From: Paracoccus yibinensis
GTDB taxonomy: Bacteria > Pseudomonadota > Alphaproteobacteria > Rhodobacterales > Rhodobacteraceae
DNA length: 64,000 bases
Reading direction: 5' to 3'
Assembly: GCF_030846195.1 (NCBI RefSeq)
Contig: NZ_JAVCWH010000004.1
Location: 1 to 64,000 of the forward strand
Shown: positions 18,650 to 27,756 of the stretch, piece after piece
Position numbering within the stretch: position 1 is the stretch's first letter
Layout of the letters: each line of letters begins with the position of its first letter
Made by a program: the position numbers and the translations under genes
The notes under the pieces: generated by a model
Told to the model about the DNA's origin: nothing
The model's database searches: none
The model's input: only the letters and a program-made list of their open reading frames with translations

Positions 18650-20890
18650 TCAGATGTTCAGAAACTTATAGGCCACCCGCGCCAGCGTTTCGGGGGTGAT
18701 GGGCTTGTAAAGCAATTCGACGGATTGCCGCGCCGCCTGCTGGGCCAGCGCCACGGATCGTTCCGCCGTCATCAGGCATTTCGCCGGCCGGCCCGGCAAC
18801 AGCGGTTCCATCGCGGCCAGACAGGCCAGCCCGTCCATCCCCGCGCCCAGCCGGTAATCGACAAGGCACAGATCGGGTTCGACCCCGGTATCCCGCAACA
18901 GCGCCAGCGCATCCTCGCCCGAGGGCACGTCCAGCACGTTGATGCCCCATTGTTCCAGCAATTGCGACAGGGCCAGCGTGACCTCGGCATCGTTCTCGAC
19001 GATCAGCGCGGTCATGTCGATGATCTCGTCGGGCGCTGCGGGGGCGGGGGCGCTGCGGTGCAGCCGGTGATCGCCCTGCCGGGTCGAGGCCAGCTCGACC
19101 GAAAAGGTCGAGCCACAGCCCGGCGCCGATCGCAGGTCCAGCCGGTGGCCCAGCAGCGATGCGGCGCGTTCGACGATGGCCAGCCCCAGCCCCAGCCCCT
19201 CGGCGGCGCTGGCCTTGGCATCCAGACGTTTGAATTCCTTGAAGATATCCTGCTGGTCGCCGGCGGCGATGCCGCGCCCGGTATCGCGCACCTGGATCAG
19301 CTGGCGGTCGGGCCGGCGGCGGGCGGTGACCAGAACCCGGCCCCGATCGGTATAGCGGATCGCATTCGAGATCAGGTTCGCCAGAATCCGCCGCAGATAG
19401 ATGCGGTCGGACACCACCGTCGCATGGGCCGGGCGGATGATCAGCTCGATCCCCTTTGCCTCGGCGACCGGGGTGAATTCGTCGCGCAACTGGTCGAACA
19501 GTGGCCGCAGCGAGATCGGCTCGATCGTCAGCGCCGCCTGACCGACCTCGAGCCGCGAGATATCCAGCAGGGCGCCCAGCAGGCCGCTGACCGAATCGAG
19601 CGAGCGCTGCACGTTTTCCAGCTTGGCCCGCTGCTGCGGCGGGGCCACGTCCTCGATCAGCGACCCGACATAGAGCGTGGCCGCCGACAGCGGCTGCATC
19701 AGGTCATGGCCCACCGCCGCGACGAAACGGATGCGGGACGCATTGGCCCGTTCGGCGCTGGCCAGCGCGTCTTGCAGTTCCAGCGTGCGTTCGATGACCC
19801 GCGCTTCCAGCGTTTCATTGGCGCGGCGGATGGCCAGCATCGTATTGCGTTCTTCGGTGATGTCGTCGATCGACATCACGAAGCCACCATCGGGAATTTC
19901 CTGCGCATAGATGGCCAGCGCGCGGCCGCCGCCATCGCGGGTCACCTCGACCTTGAAACTGTCCTTGCGGCGGACCGAGCGCACCCAGTCGACCAGCCGG
20001 TTGACCCCCTGATGGGTCGGGAATGACAGTTGCGCGCGCAAGTGATGCAACAGGTCATCGACCAGCAGACCGGCGCGCAGCCGGGCACGCGGGATCGCCA
20101 GCATCTCGCCCAGACGGGCATTCCAGCCGATCAGCCGCAGCCGCGCGTCAAAGATGCACACCCCCAGCGGCACATGGTCCAGCGTTGCCTGCAACACGGC
20201 GGTCTGGTCATCCAGCAGCCGTCCGCGCTCGGCCCGCTCGCTGAGGATCAGGTCGGTCACGTCGGTTTGCAGGATCGCGGTGCTGCCGTCGCTGGTGCGC
20301 TGTTCGGACACCTGCACCCAGCGGCCGTCGGCCATGCCCTGGGTCAGGATGAAATGGCGTTCGCTGTGGCGCTTCTTGCGCATCTCGATCCAGCCGTCGC
20401 GCGTCATGCCCGGCGGGATGACGAGATGGCGCGAACTGGCGACGAGGTGCAGATAGTCGTCAAAGCCAAGACCCGGCCGCAGCCGGTCGACGATATCGGG
20501 CAGCAGCGCGTTGAAACGGGCATTGCACAGGATCAGCCGGTCCTGCGGATCGAACAGGGCAAAGCCTTCCTGAATGGTTTCGATCGCCGCCGACAGGTTC
20601 TGCCGCGCCAGTTCCTTTTCGCGGAATGCATCGGCCAGTTGCGCATTCGACGCGTTCAGCAGGTCGAGCGCGCGTTCCAGATCGCGGGTGCGGGCGCGGA
20701 CCTCGTCCTCCAGCACGGCGGCGCGTTGAAACTGGGCATAGCCGGCGCCGCTGTCCTCGGGCAGGTCCTCGACATGGCGGATCAGCGCCTGGGTGATGCG
20801 CACCAGCTTTTCATGGCGCCGATCCGGGCTGTCGCCGGGCGCCATCATCCGTTCGACATCGGTCGGCAGATCCGTGCGCGCGCCGGTCAT
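18650..20890 (-). CDS. Soluble hybrid histidine kinase, NahK/ErcS-like
   Basis: A 746-aa kinase without membrane helices. Order: a coiled-coil-like N-terminus (about 50-100), PAS-type domain (about 100-215), second PAS (about 230-345), linker helix, HisKA with FVAAVGHDLMQPL (phospho-acceptor H395), HATPase with the LISNAIRYTDRG N-box, and a receiver domain (626-746) with acceptor D678 in LCLVDYRLGAG. This matches NahK/ErcS' hybrid kinases that control ethanol oxidation and NO responses in Pseudomonas. Its start overlaps the stop of the FIST gene (ATGA), so the sensor pair is co-translated. Phosphate is expected to pass to the LuxR-type regulator two genes upstream. Confidence 0.9.
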   Translation of the reverse strand: MTGARTDLPTDVERMMAPGDSPDRRHEKLVRITQALIRHVEDLPEDSGAGYAQFQRAAVLEDEVRARTRDLERALDLLNASNAQLADAFREKELARQNLSAAIETIQEGFALFDPQDRLILCNARFNALLPDIVDRLRPGLGFDDYLHLVASSRHLVIPPGMTRDGWIEMRKKRHSERHFILTQGMADGRWVQVSEQRTSDGSTAILQTDVTDLILSERAERGRLLDDQTAVLQATLDHVPLGVCIFDARLRLIGWNARLGEMLAIPRARLRAGLLVDDLLHHLRAQLSFPTHQGVNRLVDWVRSVRRKDSFKVEVTRDGGGRALAIYAQEIPDGGFVMSIDDITEERNTMLAIRRANETLEARVIERTLELQDALASAERANASRIRFVAAVGHDLMQPLSAATLYVGSLIEDVAPPQQRAKLENVQRSLDSVSGLLGALLDISRLEVGQAALTIEPISLRPLFDQLRDEFTPVAEAKGIELIIRPAHATVVSDRIYLRRILANLISNAIRYTDRGRVLVTARRRPDRQLIQVRDTGRGIAAGDQQDIFKEFKRLDAKASAAEGLGLGLAIVERAASLLGHRLDLRSAPGCGSTFSVELASTRQGDHRLHRSAPAPAAPDEIIDMTALIVENDAEVTLALSQLLEQWGINVLDVPSGEDALALLRDTGVEPDLCLVDYRLGAGMDGLACLAAMEPLLPGRPAKCLMTAERSVALAQQAARQSVELLYKPITPETLARVAYKFLNI

Positions 20891-22074
20891 GGGGTGCCGT
20901 CCGGCCCGTAAAAGGCGATCCCGGTCAGCGTCTGGTTGACATGCATAGTGCCGATCTGTTCGCCATAGGTGGAAAAGCCCGTGACGCGGTTTTCGGCCAG
21001 GATGCGGCTGACCTCGGTCGTCTGCTGCATGCTTTCGGCAGCGATCCGGCGAAAGATACAGTCAAAGCCCAGCACCATCCGGGGCGTGCGGTCGCGCCGC
21101 AGATCACGCATGACGCCGCCCAGATGCGCGGCCAGATCGCTCTCGGCCGACAGGGTCAGGACCATGCCCTCGGCCACGGCGCCAAAGAAGACCAGCGAAT
21201 CTTCCGGCCCGACATGGCGGATGGCGCGGACATGGTGGCGACCGCCGGCGCGGACCAGAACCGGGCGGGTGGCGAAGATTTCGGGCCCGAGGCTGTCGAC
21301 CGGGCGGTCCAGCAGCCGCGCATATTCGCGCGCCGCCGGTTCGTCATTGATGCGCAGCACGGCGCGGTTGACCGGATCGGCGCTGGTCACCACCATCTGG
21401 GTGCGCGACGGGCAGGTCGCGTCAAAGGAAAACACCCGGAACGGCGCCCGCGCACGCAGCAGGCAAAGGACCGCCGCGCGGGTGCGGATCTTGCCATCGG
21501 CAAAGACATGGGTGCGCACCAGCTGGCGGTCGTCGCCGGCCGATCCGCCCACCGTCGGCATCGGCCCCAGCCCACCGGCCAGTGCGGCGATCAGCTGTTC
21601 TTCATGGCCCGACAGCCCGTCAACCATCAGGATCGCCAGCTCATGCGCGAAATCCCCGCGGCGGCGGTGCAGCGCCTGCCGCGCACGGCGCAGCCGGGCG
21701 ATGACGTCGCGGCTGTCGACCGCATCGACCGGGTCGATCAGCACGGTTTCGGCGGCAAAGCCGGCGGCGGGAAAGCCGACCGCGACCAGATGCCCGTCGG
21801 CATAGCCGGTTTCGCAGATTTCGCCTGCCGTGGTGCAGCCGGCGATTTCGCTGCGCGGGAAGGTCTCGGTCGCGCGGGCCAGGATCGCGTCCATGTCAGC
21901 GGCGCGGGCGGCAAACAGGATGATCAGCGCAAAGGGGCCGGGCCCAAGCGCGGCGGCCAGCCGCGCCACCGGGTCGGGATCATCCATCGGCACGGATGCG
22001 CGGCACGGGGCCAGCACGTCTTTCGCGCCCTCGCTGCCGGGGGGTGGCGGGTTAAGTGTTTCCTCCGGCATCAT
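20887..22074 (-). CDS. FIST-domain sensor protein (NosP-like)
   Basis: A 395-aa cytoplasmic protein with a FIST N domain (FALIILFAARAADMDAILARA, then EIAGCTTAGEI and a GGLGPMPTVGGSAGDD block) and a FIST C domain (MVLGFDCIFRRIAAES, ending NRVTGFSTYGEQIG). In Pseudomonas aeruginosa, NosP is a FIST protein that binds heme and NO and regulates the adjacent kinase NahK; the same gene pair is seen here, so a gas-sensing input is plausible. The heme ligand cannot be identified from this sequence alone. The start (22074 or 22071) lies inside the end of the response-regulator gene, implying coupling. A ligand-binding FIST without heme is the alternative. Confidence 0.85.
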   Translation of the reverse strand: MMPEETLNPPPPGSEGAKDVLAPCRASVPMDDPDPVARLAAALGPGPFALIILFAARAADMDAILARATETFPRSEIAGCTTAGEICETGYADGHLVAVGFPAAGFAAETVLIDPVDAVDSRDVIARLRRARQALHRRRGDFAHELAILMVDGLSGHEEQLIAALAGGLGPMPTVGGSAGDDRQLVRTHVFADGKIRTRAAVLCLLRARAPFRVFSFDATCPSRTQMVVTSADPVNRAVLRINDEPAAREYARLLDRPVDSLGPEIFATRPVLVRAGGRHHVRAIRHVGPEDSLVFFGAVAEGMVLTLSAESDLAAHLGGVMRDLRRDRTPRMVLGFDCIFRRIAAESMQQTTEVSRILAENRVTGFSTYGEQIGTMHVNQTLTGIAFYGPDGTP

Positions 22075-22765
22075 TCAACAGCCCCGTCATCTTCGCGTCC
22101 CGCGCCATCAGCACCGCCTGCGTTCGCGAGGTGACGCCCATCTTGCGCATGATCGCGGTGACATGCGCCTTGACGGTTGTTTCCGCTATGGCGAGCTCAT
22201 GCGCAATCTGCTTGTTCATCTTGCCCTCGCAGATCAGGTCAAGAATCCGCGCCTGCTGATTGGTCAGTTGCGACAGCCGGCGGATCGCGGTGTCGCGCCC
22301 GGATGGCGGCATCGCGTCCAGTTCTTCGTCAGTGGGCAGGTCGGGGGCATAGATTTCCCCCGCCGCCAGCGCCTGAAAGGCGGCCTTGAACACCTCGCGG
22401 CGGGAATGTTTCGGCACGAAGCCCGCGGCCCCGGCGGCCAGCGACGCCCGCACGACCCGCGTTTCATTGACCGATGTGACAAGCAGGATCGGCGTCTGCG
22501 GCGCGATCCGGCGCAGCGTGATCAATCCTTCCAGCCCGTCGACATCGGGCAGGTTCAGGTCCAGCAGCACGACATCGAAACTGCCGCCATCGGTCAGCAT
22601 CCCGGCCGCCTGCGTCAGGTTCTCGGCATGCAGGACGGTTTCGATCCCCGACACCGATTGCAGCGTCATGGCCAGCGCGTCACCGAACAGCGGGTGATCC
22701 TCGATGATCAGCGCGGTGCGAAAGGCGGCATCGGCCTCGGGTGTCGGAATTGCGCTGGTCGCCAT
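22052..22765 (-). CDS. LuxR/NarL-type response regulator, ErbR/AgmR-like
   Basis: A 237-aa response regulator: receiver domain (about 17-135) with acidic pocket IIEDH and acceptor D69 in VVLLDLNLPDVDG, then a LuxR-type helix-turn-helix (about 165-225) with LTNQQARILDLICEGKMNKQ and TVKAHVTAIMRKMGV. ErbR/AgmR/ExaE regulators of this layout activate quinoprotein alcohol dehydrogenase genes in Pseudomonas. It is the first gene of the RR-FIST-kinase operon and is followed by overlapping FIST. A GGTCG dyad copy (22839-22847) in its upstream gap suggests autoregulation. Confidence 0.92.
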   Translation of the reverse strand: MATSAIPTPEADAAFRTALIIEDHPLFGDALAMTLQSVSGIETVLHAENLTQAAGMLTDGGSFDVVLLDLNLPDVDGLEGLITLRRIAPQTPILLVTSVNETRVVRASLAAGAAGFVPKHSRREVFKAAFQALAAGEIYAPDLPTDEELDAMPPSGRDTAIRRLSQLTNQQARILDLICEGKMNKQIAHELAIAETTVKAHVTAIMRKMGVTSRTQAVLMARDAKMTGLLNDAGGNT

Positions 22766-22838
22766 GGCAGGCCCTTTGGGTTGGAGGGATGGGTGACGTT
22801 TTGTCTAGGTTGTGTCGTGCGCTGCGCCGAGCCGTAAA

Positions 22839-22847
22839 TTGGTCGAA
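22839..22847 (-). promoter_or_regulatory. CGACCA-type operator candidate upstream of the response regulator
   Basis: Plus-strand TTGGTCGAA; on the minus strand it reads TTCGACCAA, 74 bp before the response-regulator start. It carries the half site shared with the four other sites in this cluster. Both this site and the one upstream of the dehydrogenase are followed on the minus strand by TACGGC. Confidence 0.45.
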
Positions 22848-22932
22848 CATGCGGCCTCGGGATGGGGCGCGATGACGAAAGGGACGCGAACCGCCGGCCC
22901 GCGCCCCTGACGATGCCACTGGCAAGCGCCTG

Positions 22933-24699
22933 TCAGTTGGCCGCCAGCTGCTTGGGCAGCTTGAAGGTCCAGACGGTGCCGCCCTGGTTCAGATAGTTGA
23001 CCTTCTTGGCGACCTCGCCGCCCCACAGCGGCACGGCGCCGCCCCAGCCCGAGACGATCGAGACATATTGCTCGCCATCCTGTTCCCAGGTGATCGGCTG
23101 GCCGACGATGCCCGACCCGGTCTGGAACGACCACAGGATTTCGCCCGTGGCGTCATCCAGCGCCATGAAGTCACCCTCGGGGTTGCCCATGAAGACCAGG
23201 CCGCCGGCGGTGGTCATCACGCCGCCCCACAGGGGTGCGTCGTTCTTGTATTCCCATTTCACTTCGCCGGTATTGGGGTCGATCGCCTTCAGGCTGCCGA
23301 TATGGTCGTCGAAGATCGGCTTGATGGTAAAGCCCGCGCCCAGATAGGCCGCGCCCTTCTTGAAGCTGATCGGTTCGTTCCAGATGTCCATGCCCCATTC
23401 GTTCGAGGGCACATAGAACAGTTCGGTCGACTGGCTATAGGCCATCGGCATCCAGTTCTTGCCGCCGAGGAAGGACGGCACCGCAAAGACCTGCTGGCCC
23501 TTGCCGCCTTCGGCGGCCTCATTGGCGGCGCCGGGGCGGTTGTCTTCGTTATAGATCGGCCGGCCCGTGTCATCGATGCCGGATGCCCAGCTGATGTTCT
23601 GAACAAAGGGCCAGGCGTTGACATAGGCGCCATCCTGACGGTTCAGGACATAGAAATAGCCGTTCCGGTCGGCGGTGGCGAAACGCTGGTTGCCGTCCTT
23701 GTCGACAAAGGGCACGACCTCGTTCACGCCGTCGAAATCCCAGCCTTCGCGCGGGGTGGACTGGAAATGCCACTTGATCTCGCCAGTGGCGGGGTCGATC
23801 CCCAGACGCGACGCGGCATAGAGGTTGTCGCCCTTGTTGCCTTCAACGGGTTCGCCGGCGCCGCGCAGGTGGCTGTTCCAGGGCGACGGGTTGCCGGTGC
23901 CAAAGACCAGCGTGTTGGTGTCCTTGTCATAGGACCCGCCCAGCCAGGTCGCCCCGCCGCCGGTCTTCCACATGTCGCCCGGCCAGGTGGCGTTCAATTC
24001 GCCGGTCATGGTGCTTTCCGCGCCGTTCAGCGTGCCCATGTGCCCTTCGATCACCGGGCGCGTCCAGACGGTTTCGCCGGTTTCGGCATCGCGGGCCTGA
24101 ACCTCGCCGACGACGCCGAATTCACCGCCGGAATTGCCGGTGATCACCAGCCCGTTCACGATCAGCGGTGCGGCGGTATAGGAATAGCCTTCCTTGTAAT
24201 CGGCGATCTTCTTGTTCCATTTCACGTCGCCGGTCTTCAGGTCCAGCGCGACGATCCGCGCGTCCAGCGTGCCGAAATAGAAATTGTCGCCAAAGATCGC
24301 GCCGCCGCGATTGACCACGTCACAGCAGGGCAGGATCCCTTCGGGCAGGCGGGCGTCATATTGCCAGACTTCCTTGCCGGTCTTCAGGTCGACCGCATAG
24401 ACGCGGGAATAGGACCCGGTGACATACATCATCCCGTCATGGATCAGCGGCTGGCTTTCCTGGCCGCGCTGCTTTTCGCCGCCAAAGGAAAAGGCCCAGG
24501 CGGGCACGAGGTTCTGGACATTGTCCTTGTTCAGGGTGGTCAGCGGGCTGAAACGCTGAAGGTCGCGGCCCATGCCGTTGGTCAGCACGTCGCCCGTCGA
24601 TGCCTGGTCATTGGCCAGGTCTTCCTCGGTGACGGCGGCGCCGGCCGCCGTGGCGATGCCGGTCATTGCCAGGACCGTCGCCAGCACGAATCTGTTCAT
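22933..24699 (-). CDS. PQQ-dependent alcohol dehydrogenase with lanthanide signature (ExaF/PedH-like)
   Basis: Periplasmic type I quinoprotein alcohol dehydrogenase, 588 aa, oxidising primary alcohols with PQQ and passing electrons to a cytochrome c. A signal peptide covers residues 1-21. Eight-bladed propeller features are present: the vicinal cysteines C125-C126, E193 in GGEFG, N270 in GTGNPSPWN, and the catalytic region WDFDG at 320-324 with D321. D323, two residues after the catalytic Asp, is the extra acid that marks lanthanide-dependent enzymes; calcium enzymes have Ala or Ser there. No heme domain is fused. The start at 24699 has GGAGGAGAG upstream. Substrate range is not predictable; ethanol and other short or aromatic alcohols are likely. 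Confidence 0.93.
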   Translation of the reverse strand: MNRFVLATVLAMTGIATAAGAAVTEEDLANDQASTGDVLTNGMGRDLQRFSPLTTLNKDNVQNLVPAWAFSFGGEKQRGQESQPLIHDGMMYVTGSYSRVYAVDLKTGKEVWQYDARLPEGILPCCDVVNRGGAIFGDNFYFGTLDARIVALDLKTGDVKWNKKIADYKEGYSYTAAPLIVNGLVITGNSGGEFGVVGEVQARDAETGETVWTRPVIEGHMGTLNGAESTMTGELNATWPGDMWKTGGGATWLGGSYDKDTNTLVFGTGNPSPWNSHLRGAGEPVEGNKGDNLYAASRLGIDPATGEIKWHFQSTPREGWDFDGVNEVVPFVDKDGNQRFATADRNGYFYVLNRQDGAYVNAWPFVQNISWASGIDDTGRPIYNEDNRPGAANEAAEGGKGQQVFAVPSFLGGKNWMPMAYSQSTELFYVPSNEWGMDIWNEPISFKKGAAYLGAGFTIKPIFDDHIGSLKAIDPNTGEVKWEYKNDAPLWGGVMTTAGGLVFMGNPEGDFMALDDATGEILWSFQTGSGIVGQPITWEQDGEQYVSIVSGWGGAVPLWGGEVAKKVNYLNQGGTVWTFKLPKQLAAN

Positions 24700-24797
24700 G
24701 TTCTCTCCTCCGCTTGGTGTCGGCCTCTCTTTGTGCCGAACCGGCCCGAGGCGTCTGGCGGTGAGTATGCGGATCGCCCCGCCGCGCCGTATATTGT

Positions 24798-24812
24798 CCA
24801 TTGGTCGAATGG
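24798..24812 (-). promoter_or_regulatory. Operator candidate upstream of the alcohol dehydrogenase
   Basis: CCATTGGTCGAATGG is a 5-bp perfect inverted repeat around GGTCG, about 100 bp upstream of the dehydrogenase start. It shares TTGGTCGAA with the site before the response regulator. Confidence 0.5.
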
Positions 24813-24837
24813 GTCGGCGTGGTGGGGGCGGGCGGCG

Positions 24838-25383
24838 TCAGAACAGGTTCTGATAGCGCCATTCATCCGCGTCGGGCGTGACCGCGCGGGGGTCGTAATC
24901 GGCGGCCTGCAGATCGCGCGCCGTTGTCAGGCCCTGCTGCGCCGCGCCGTCGATCATGCGCCGGCCGGCCTCGGGATCGCGCGCGACGCCGTGGCCGCGC
25001 AGCAGGTCCAGCCCCCGGTTCAGCATCCCGACCGGATCGCCGGCATCGGCCGCGCGGCGATCCCATTCGGCGGCGCGGGCCGAATCCTGCGGCCCGCCCA
25101 GCCCGTTTTCATCCATCTGCCCCATCCAGGTCATCGCCCCGGTCCAGCCATCATCGGCGCAGCGTTCGAACAGGGTCCGGGCCGGGCCGTGGCGGCCGCT
25201 TTTGGTGATGTAATAGCCGGCGGCGCAATTCGTCATCGTGGTTTGCCCGCGTTCGATGTCGCGCATGACGCGCTGCCAGGTCATCTCGTCGGGGTTCAGG
25301 TCGCCAAGCTGATCGGCGTCCTGCGCGGCGGCGGGCAGCGCGCAAAGGGCCGCAAGCGCAGCCCCGCAGATGATCCGAATCAT
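24838..25383 (-). CDS. Secreted Sel1-repeat-type protein
   Basis: A 181-aa exported protein. The signal peptide (MIRIICGAALAALCALPAAAQ) is cleaved near residue 20. The mature part has helical repeats of the Sel1/TPR kind: GPARTLFERCADDG, GLGGPQDSARAAEWDRRAADAG and GHGVARDPEAGRRMIDGAAQQG, each with the A-x-x-x-[WF/M]-x-x-x-A-A spacing. Two cysteines (C53 and C75) could form a disulfide. It is transcribed toward the dehydrogenase gene and divergently from a binding-protein gene, sharing the operator-like site at 25446. A periplasmic adaptor role with the dehydrogenase is a guess. The start is supported by GGAGGATGGGAA. Confidence 0.8.
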   Translation of the reverse strand: MIRIICGAALAALCALPAAAQDADQLGDLNPDEMTWQRVMRDIERGQTTMTNCAAGYYITKSGRHGPARTLFERCADDGWTGAMTWMGQMDENGLGGPQDSARAAEWDRRAADAGDPVGMLNRGLDLLRGHGVARDPEAGRRMIDGAAQQGLTTARDLQAADYDPRAVTPDADEWRYQNLF

Positions 25384-25445
25384 TTCCCATCCTCCGCCGG
25401 TTGCCAGACGGCTGAAGATAGCACCGCGCCCCGCGGTCCGGGCTT

Positions 25446-25457
25446 GGACCATGGTCG
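25446..25457. promoter_or_regulatory. Operator candidate in the divergent Sel1/binding-protein gap
   Basis: GGACCATGGTCG, containing the palindrome GACCATGGTC, lies about 62 bp from the Sel1 start and 52 bp from the binding-protein start. It could serve both divergent promoters. Confidence 0.5.
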
Positions 25458-25509
25458 TATTTTCGCGGCCGGCCAATTTTCCCAGACTTCGGCGAAAGGG
25501 GGACTTTGC

Positions 25510-26685
25510 ATGTTTCGATGGCTGTCCGCGCCGCTTGCCTGCATTGCCGTCGCAGGCAACGCGGCGAGTGCCGAACAGGTGCGCATCGACCTGATCGAGC
25601 GGCAGGTGACGCCGCCGCCGATCCTGTCGAACCTGATCGCGCCGCCGCCCGATCTGGGCGTGGCCGGCGCCCGTGTCGCGCTGTCCGATATCGCCACGAC
25701 GGGCCGCTTTCTGGGCCATGAATACCGGCTGAACGAAACCATCGTCGCGCCGGATGACGATTTTCTGGCGGCGGCACGCGCCGCCCTGGCGGATGGGGCG
25801 CGGCTGATGGTGGTCAAGGCGCCGCCGGCCGATCTGCTGGCGCTGGCCGATCTGCCCGATGCCGCCGGTGCGGTGATCTTCAACACCGCGGCCCCCGATG
25901 ACAGCCTGCGCGGGGATGATTGCCGCGCGAATGTCCTGCACACAACGCCCAGCCTGTCGATGCGGGCCGATGCGCTGTCGCAATTCGCGTTGAAAAAGCA
26001 ATGGACCGATCTGGCGATGGTCCATGGACCGAACCCCGAAGACGCCGCCTTTGCCGATGCGATCCGCGCCTCGCTGACGAAATTCGGGATCGGGCTGAAG
26101 GGCGAGGCGGACTGGAAATTCGATGCCGACATGCGCCGTGTCGCCTCGGCCGAGGTGCCGCTGTTCACCCAGGACCTGCCCGAACATGACATGCTGATCG
26201 TGGCCGATGAACGCGGCGATTTCGGCCGCTATATCGCCTATAACACCTGGCAGGCGCGGCCCCTTGCCGGGTCCGAAGGGATCATGCCGCGCGGCTGGTC
26301 GCCGGTGGTCGAAAACTGGGGCGCGGCGCAGTTGCAAGGCCGGTTCCGGGACGCCGCGCATCGCGACATGCTGGTGCAGGATTTCGGCGCCTGGGCCGCC
26401 GTCGCCGCGATTGGCGAGGCCGTGACCCGCGCCGGGACCGCCGATCCTGGCGCCTTGCGCGACTATATCCTGTCGGATCAGTTCCGGCTGGCCGGGTTCC
26501 TCGGCACGCCCCTGTCGTTCCGCGGATGGGACGGCCAGATGCGCCAGCCGATCCCGCTGGTCACGGAACGCGCCGTCGTCAATGTCGCGCCGCTGGAAGG
26601 TTTCCTGCACCAGCGGTCCGAACTCGACACGCTGGGCACCGACCTGCCCAGCACCACCTGCACCAAATTCGGAGTTGCCCGATGA
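25510..26685 (+). CDS. PQQ-cluster ABC-type substrate-binding protein
   Basis: A 391-aa periplasmic protein with a signal peptide (MFRWLSAPLACIAVAGNAASA) and the look of the branched-chain-type binding proteins that accompany PQQ alcohol dehydrogenases (I recall such a family beside these enzymes). Visible blocks: DLGVAGARVALSDIATTGRF, VVKAPPADLLALADL, and a distal RGWDGQMRQPIPLV. No ABC permease or ATPase lies nearby, so it may not work in import; sensing or dehydrogenase maturation is possible. It overlaps the following beta-propeller gene by ATGA, which fixes them as one unit. Confidence 0.8.
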   Translation: MFRWLSAPLACIAVAGNAASAEQVRIDLIERQVTPPPILSNLIAPPPDLGVAGARVALSDIATTGRFLGHEYRLNETIVAPDDDFLAAARAALADGARLMVVKAPPADLLALADLPDAAGAVIFNTAAPDDSLRGDDCRANVLHTTPSLSMRADALSQFALKKQWTDLAMVHGPNPEDAAFADAIRASLTKFGIGLKGEADWKFDADMRRVASAEVPLFTQDLPEHDMLIVADERGDFGRYIAYNTWQARPLAGSEGIMPRGWSPVVENWGAAQLQGRFRDAAHRDMLVQDFGAWAAVAAIGEAVTRAGTADPGALRDYILSDQFRLAGFLGTPLSFRGWDGQMRQPIPLVTERAVVNVAPLEGFLHQRSELDTLGTDLPSTTCTKFGVAR

Positions 26686-27668
26686 CGCCCCGCCGCTGCC
26701 TGCTTGCGCTGTCCACGTCGCTGACGCTGGCCCTGACCCTGGCCGGCCCGGCCCTTGCCGATGAAATCTGGGTCACCAATGAACTGGACGACACGATCAG
26801 CGTCATCGATGTCGACACGCTGGCGGTCACCGCGACCTATCCGACCGGCCAGCGCCCGCGCGGCGTCACCTTTTCGCGCGATTTCAGCAGGCTCTATATC
26901 TGCGCGTCGGATTCGAATGCGGTGCAGGTGATGGATCCGGAAACCGGCGAGATCCTGCATGATCTGCCATCGGGCGCCGATCCCGAACAATTCGTCATCT
27001 CGCCCGATGACCGGCTGCTTTACATCGCGAATGAAGACGACGCGATCACCACCGTCGTCGATACCGAAAGCCGCAAGGTCGTCGCCCAGATCGATGTCGG
27101 GATCGAACCCGAAGGGATGGGGATATCCCCCGATGGCAAGATCCAGATCACCACGTCCGAGACGACGAACATGGCGCATTGGATCGACACCGAAACCCAG
27201 CAGATCATCGCCAATACGCTGGTCGATTCGCGGCCGCGCCACGCGGAATTCAGCCCCGATGGCAAGGAATTATGGGTCAGCGCCGAGGTCGGCGGCACGG
27301 TCAGCATCTTTGATGTCGCGACCCAGGCCGAACTGGCCAAGATCAGCTTTGCACTGCCGAATATCCGCCCCGAAAAGCTGCAGCCCGTGGGGATGCGCTT
27401 TTCGCCCGACGGGGCGCGGGTCTTTGTCGCGCTGGGGCCGGCCGACCATATCGCGGTGGTCGATGTCGCGACGCGCGCGGTGACGGATTACATCCTCGTC
27501 GGGCGCCGGGTCTGGCATCTGGCGTTTTCGCCCGACAACACGAAACTGTTCACGACCAATGGCGTATCGGGCGATGTTACGGTGATCGACGTCGCTTCGC
27601 TGACCCCGGTCAAGACGATCAAGGTGGGGCGTTTTCCCTGGGGCGCCTCGGCCCGGCCGACCGACTGA
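26682..27668 (+). CDS. YVTN-type beta-propeller protein associated with PQQ catabolism
   Basis: A 328-aa exported protein (signal peptide ending PALADEIWV). The mature part is built of about seven repeats of the type DTISVIDVDTLAVTATYPTG, RPRGVTFSRDFSRLYI and HLAFSPDNTKLFTTNG, giving a seven-bladed propeller. Proteins of this kind are regular partners of quinoprotein alcohol dehydrogenases with the binding protein encoded just upstream. No PQQ ligands are apparent, so it is probably not an enzyme in its own right. The start overlaps the upstream stop (ATGA). It ends about 90 bp before the cytochrome gene, with an operator-like dyad in between. Confidence 0.85.
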   Translation: MTPRRCLLALSTSLTLALTLAGPALADEIWVTNELDDTISVIDVDTLAVTATYPTGQRPRGVTFSRDFSRLYICASDSNAVQVMDPETGEILHDLPSGADPEQFVISPDDRLLYIANEDDAITTVVDTESRKVVAQIDVGIEPEGMGISPDGKIQITTSETTNMAHWIDTETQQIIANTLVDSRPRHAEFSPDGKELWVSAEVGGTVSIFDVATQAELAKISFALPNIRPEKLQPVGMRFSPDGARVFVALGPADHIAVVDVATRAVTDYILVGRRVWHLAFSPDNTKLFTTNGVSGDVTVIDVASLTPVKTIKVGRFPWGASARPTD

Positions 27669-27677
27669 AAAGTCGCA

Positions 27678-27691
27678 TCGACCAAGGTCGA
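27678..27691 (+). promoter_or_regulatory. Operator candidate upstream of cytochrome c-550
   Basis: TCGACCAAGGTCGA is a perfect 6-bp inverted repeat with a 2-nt spacer, the best of the five copies in the cluster. It lies 65 bp upstream of the cytochrome c start. Confidence 0.55.
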
Positions 27692-27756
27692 ATTGCCGCG
27701 CATGCAGCACGGATCGACACTGAACCACGCCGCGAACGGGACAGGAGGAACCGCCC

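Noticed and set aside
24838-26610. A 590-codon minus-strand frame ending in the Sel1 protein
   Set aside because: The part above 25383 is antisense to the binding-protein gene; a signal peptide and ribosome site place the start at 25383.
23068-26685. A 1205-codon plus-strand open frame across the dehydrogenase region
   Set aside because: Its first two thirds are antisense to the dehydrogenase and Sel1 genes and have the His/Arg/Gly-rich composition of a shadow; only the last 391 codons (from 25510) are the real binding protein.
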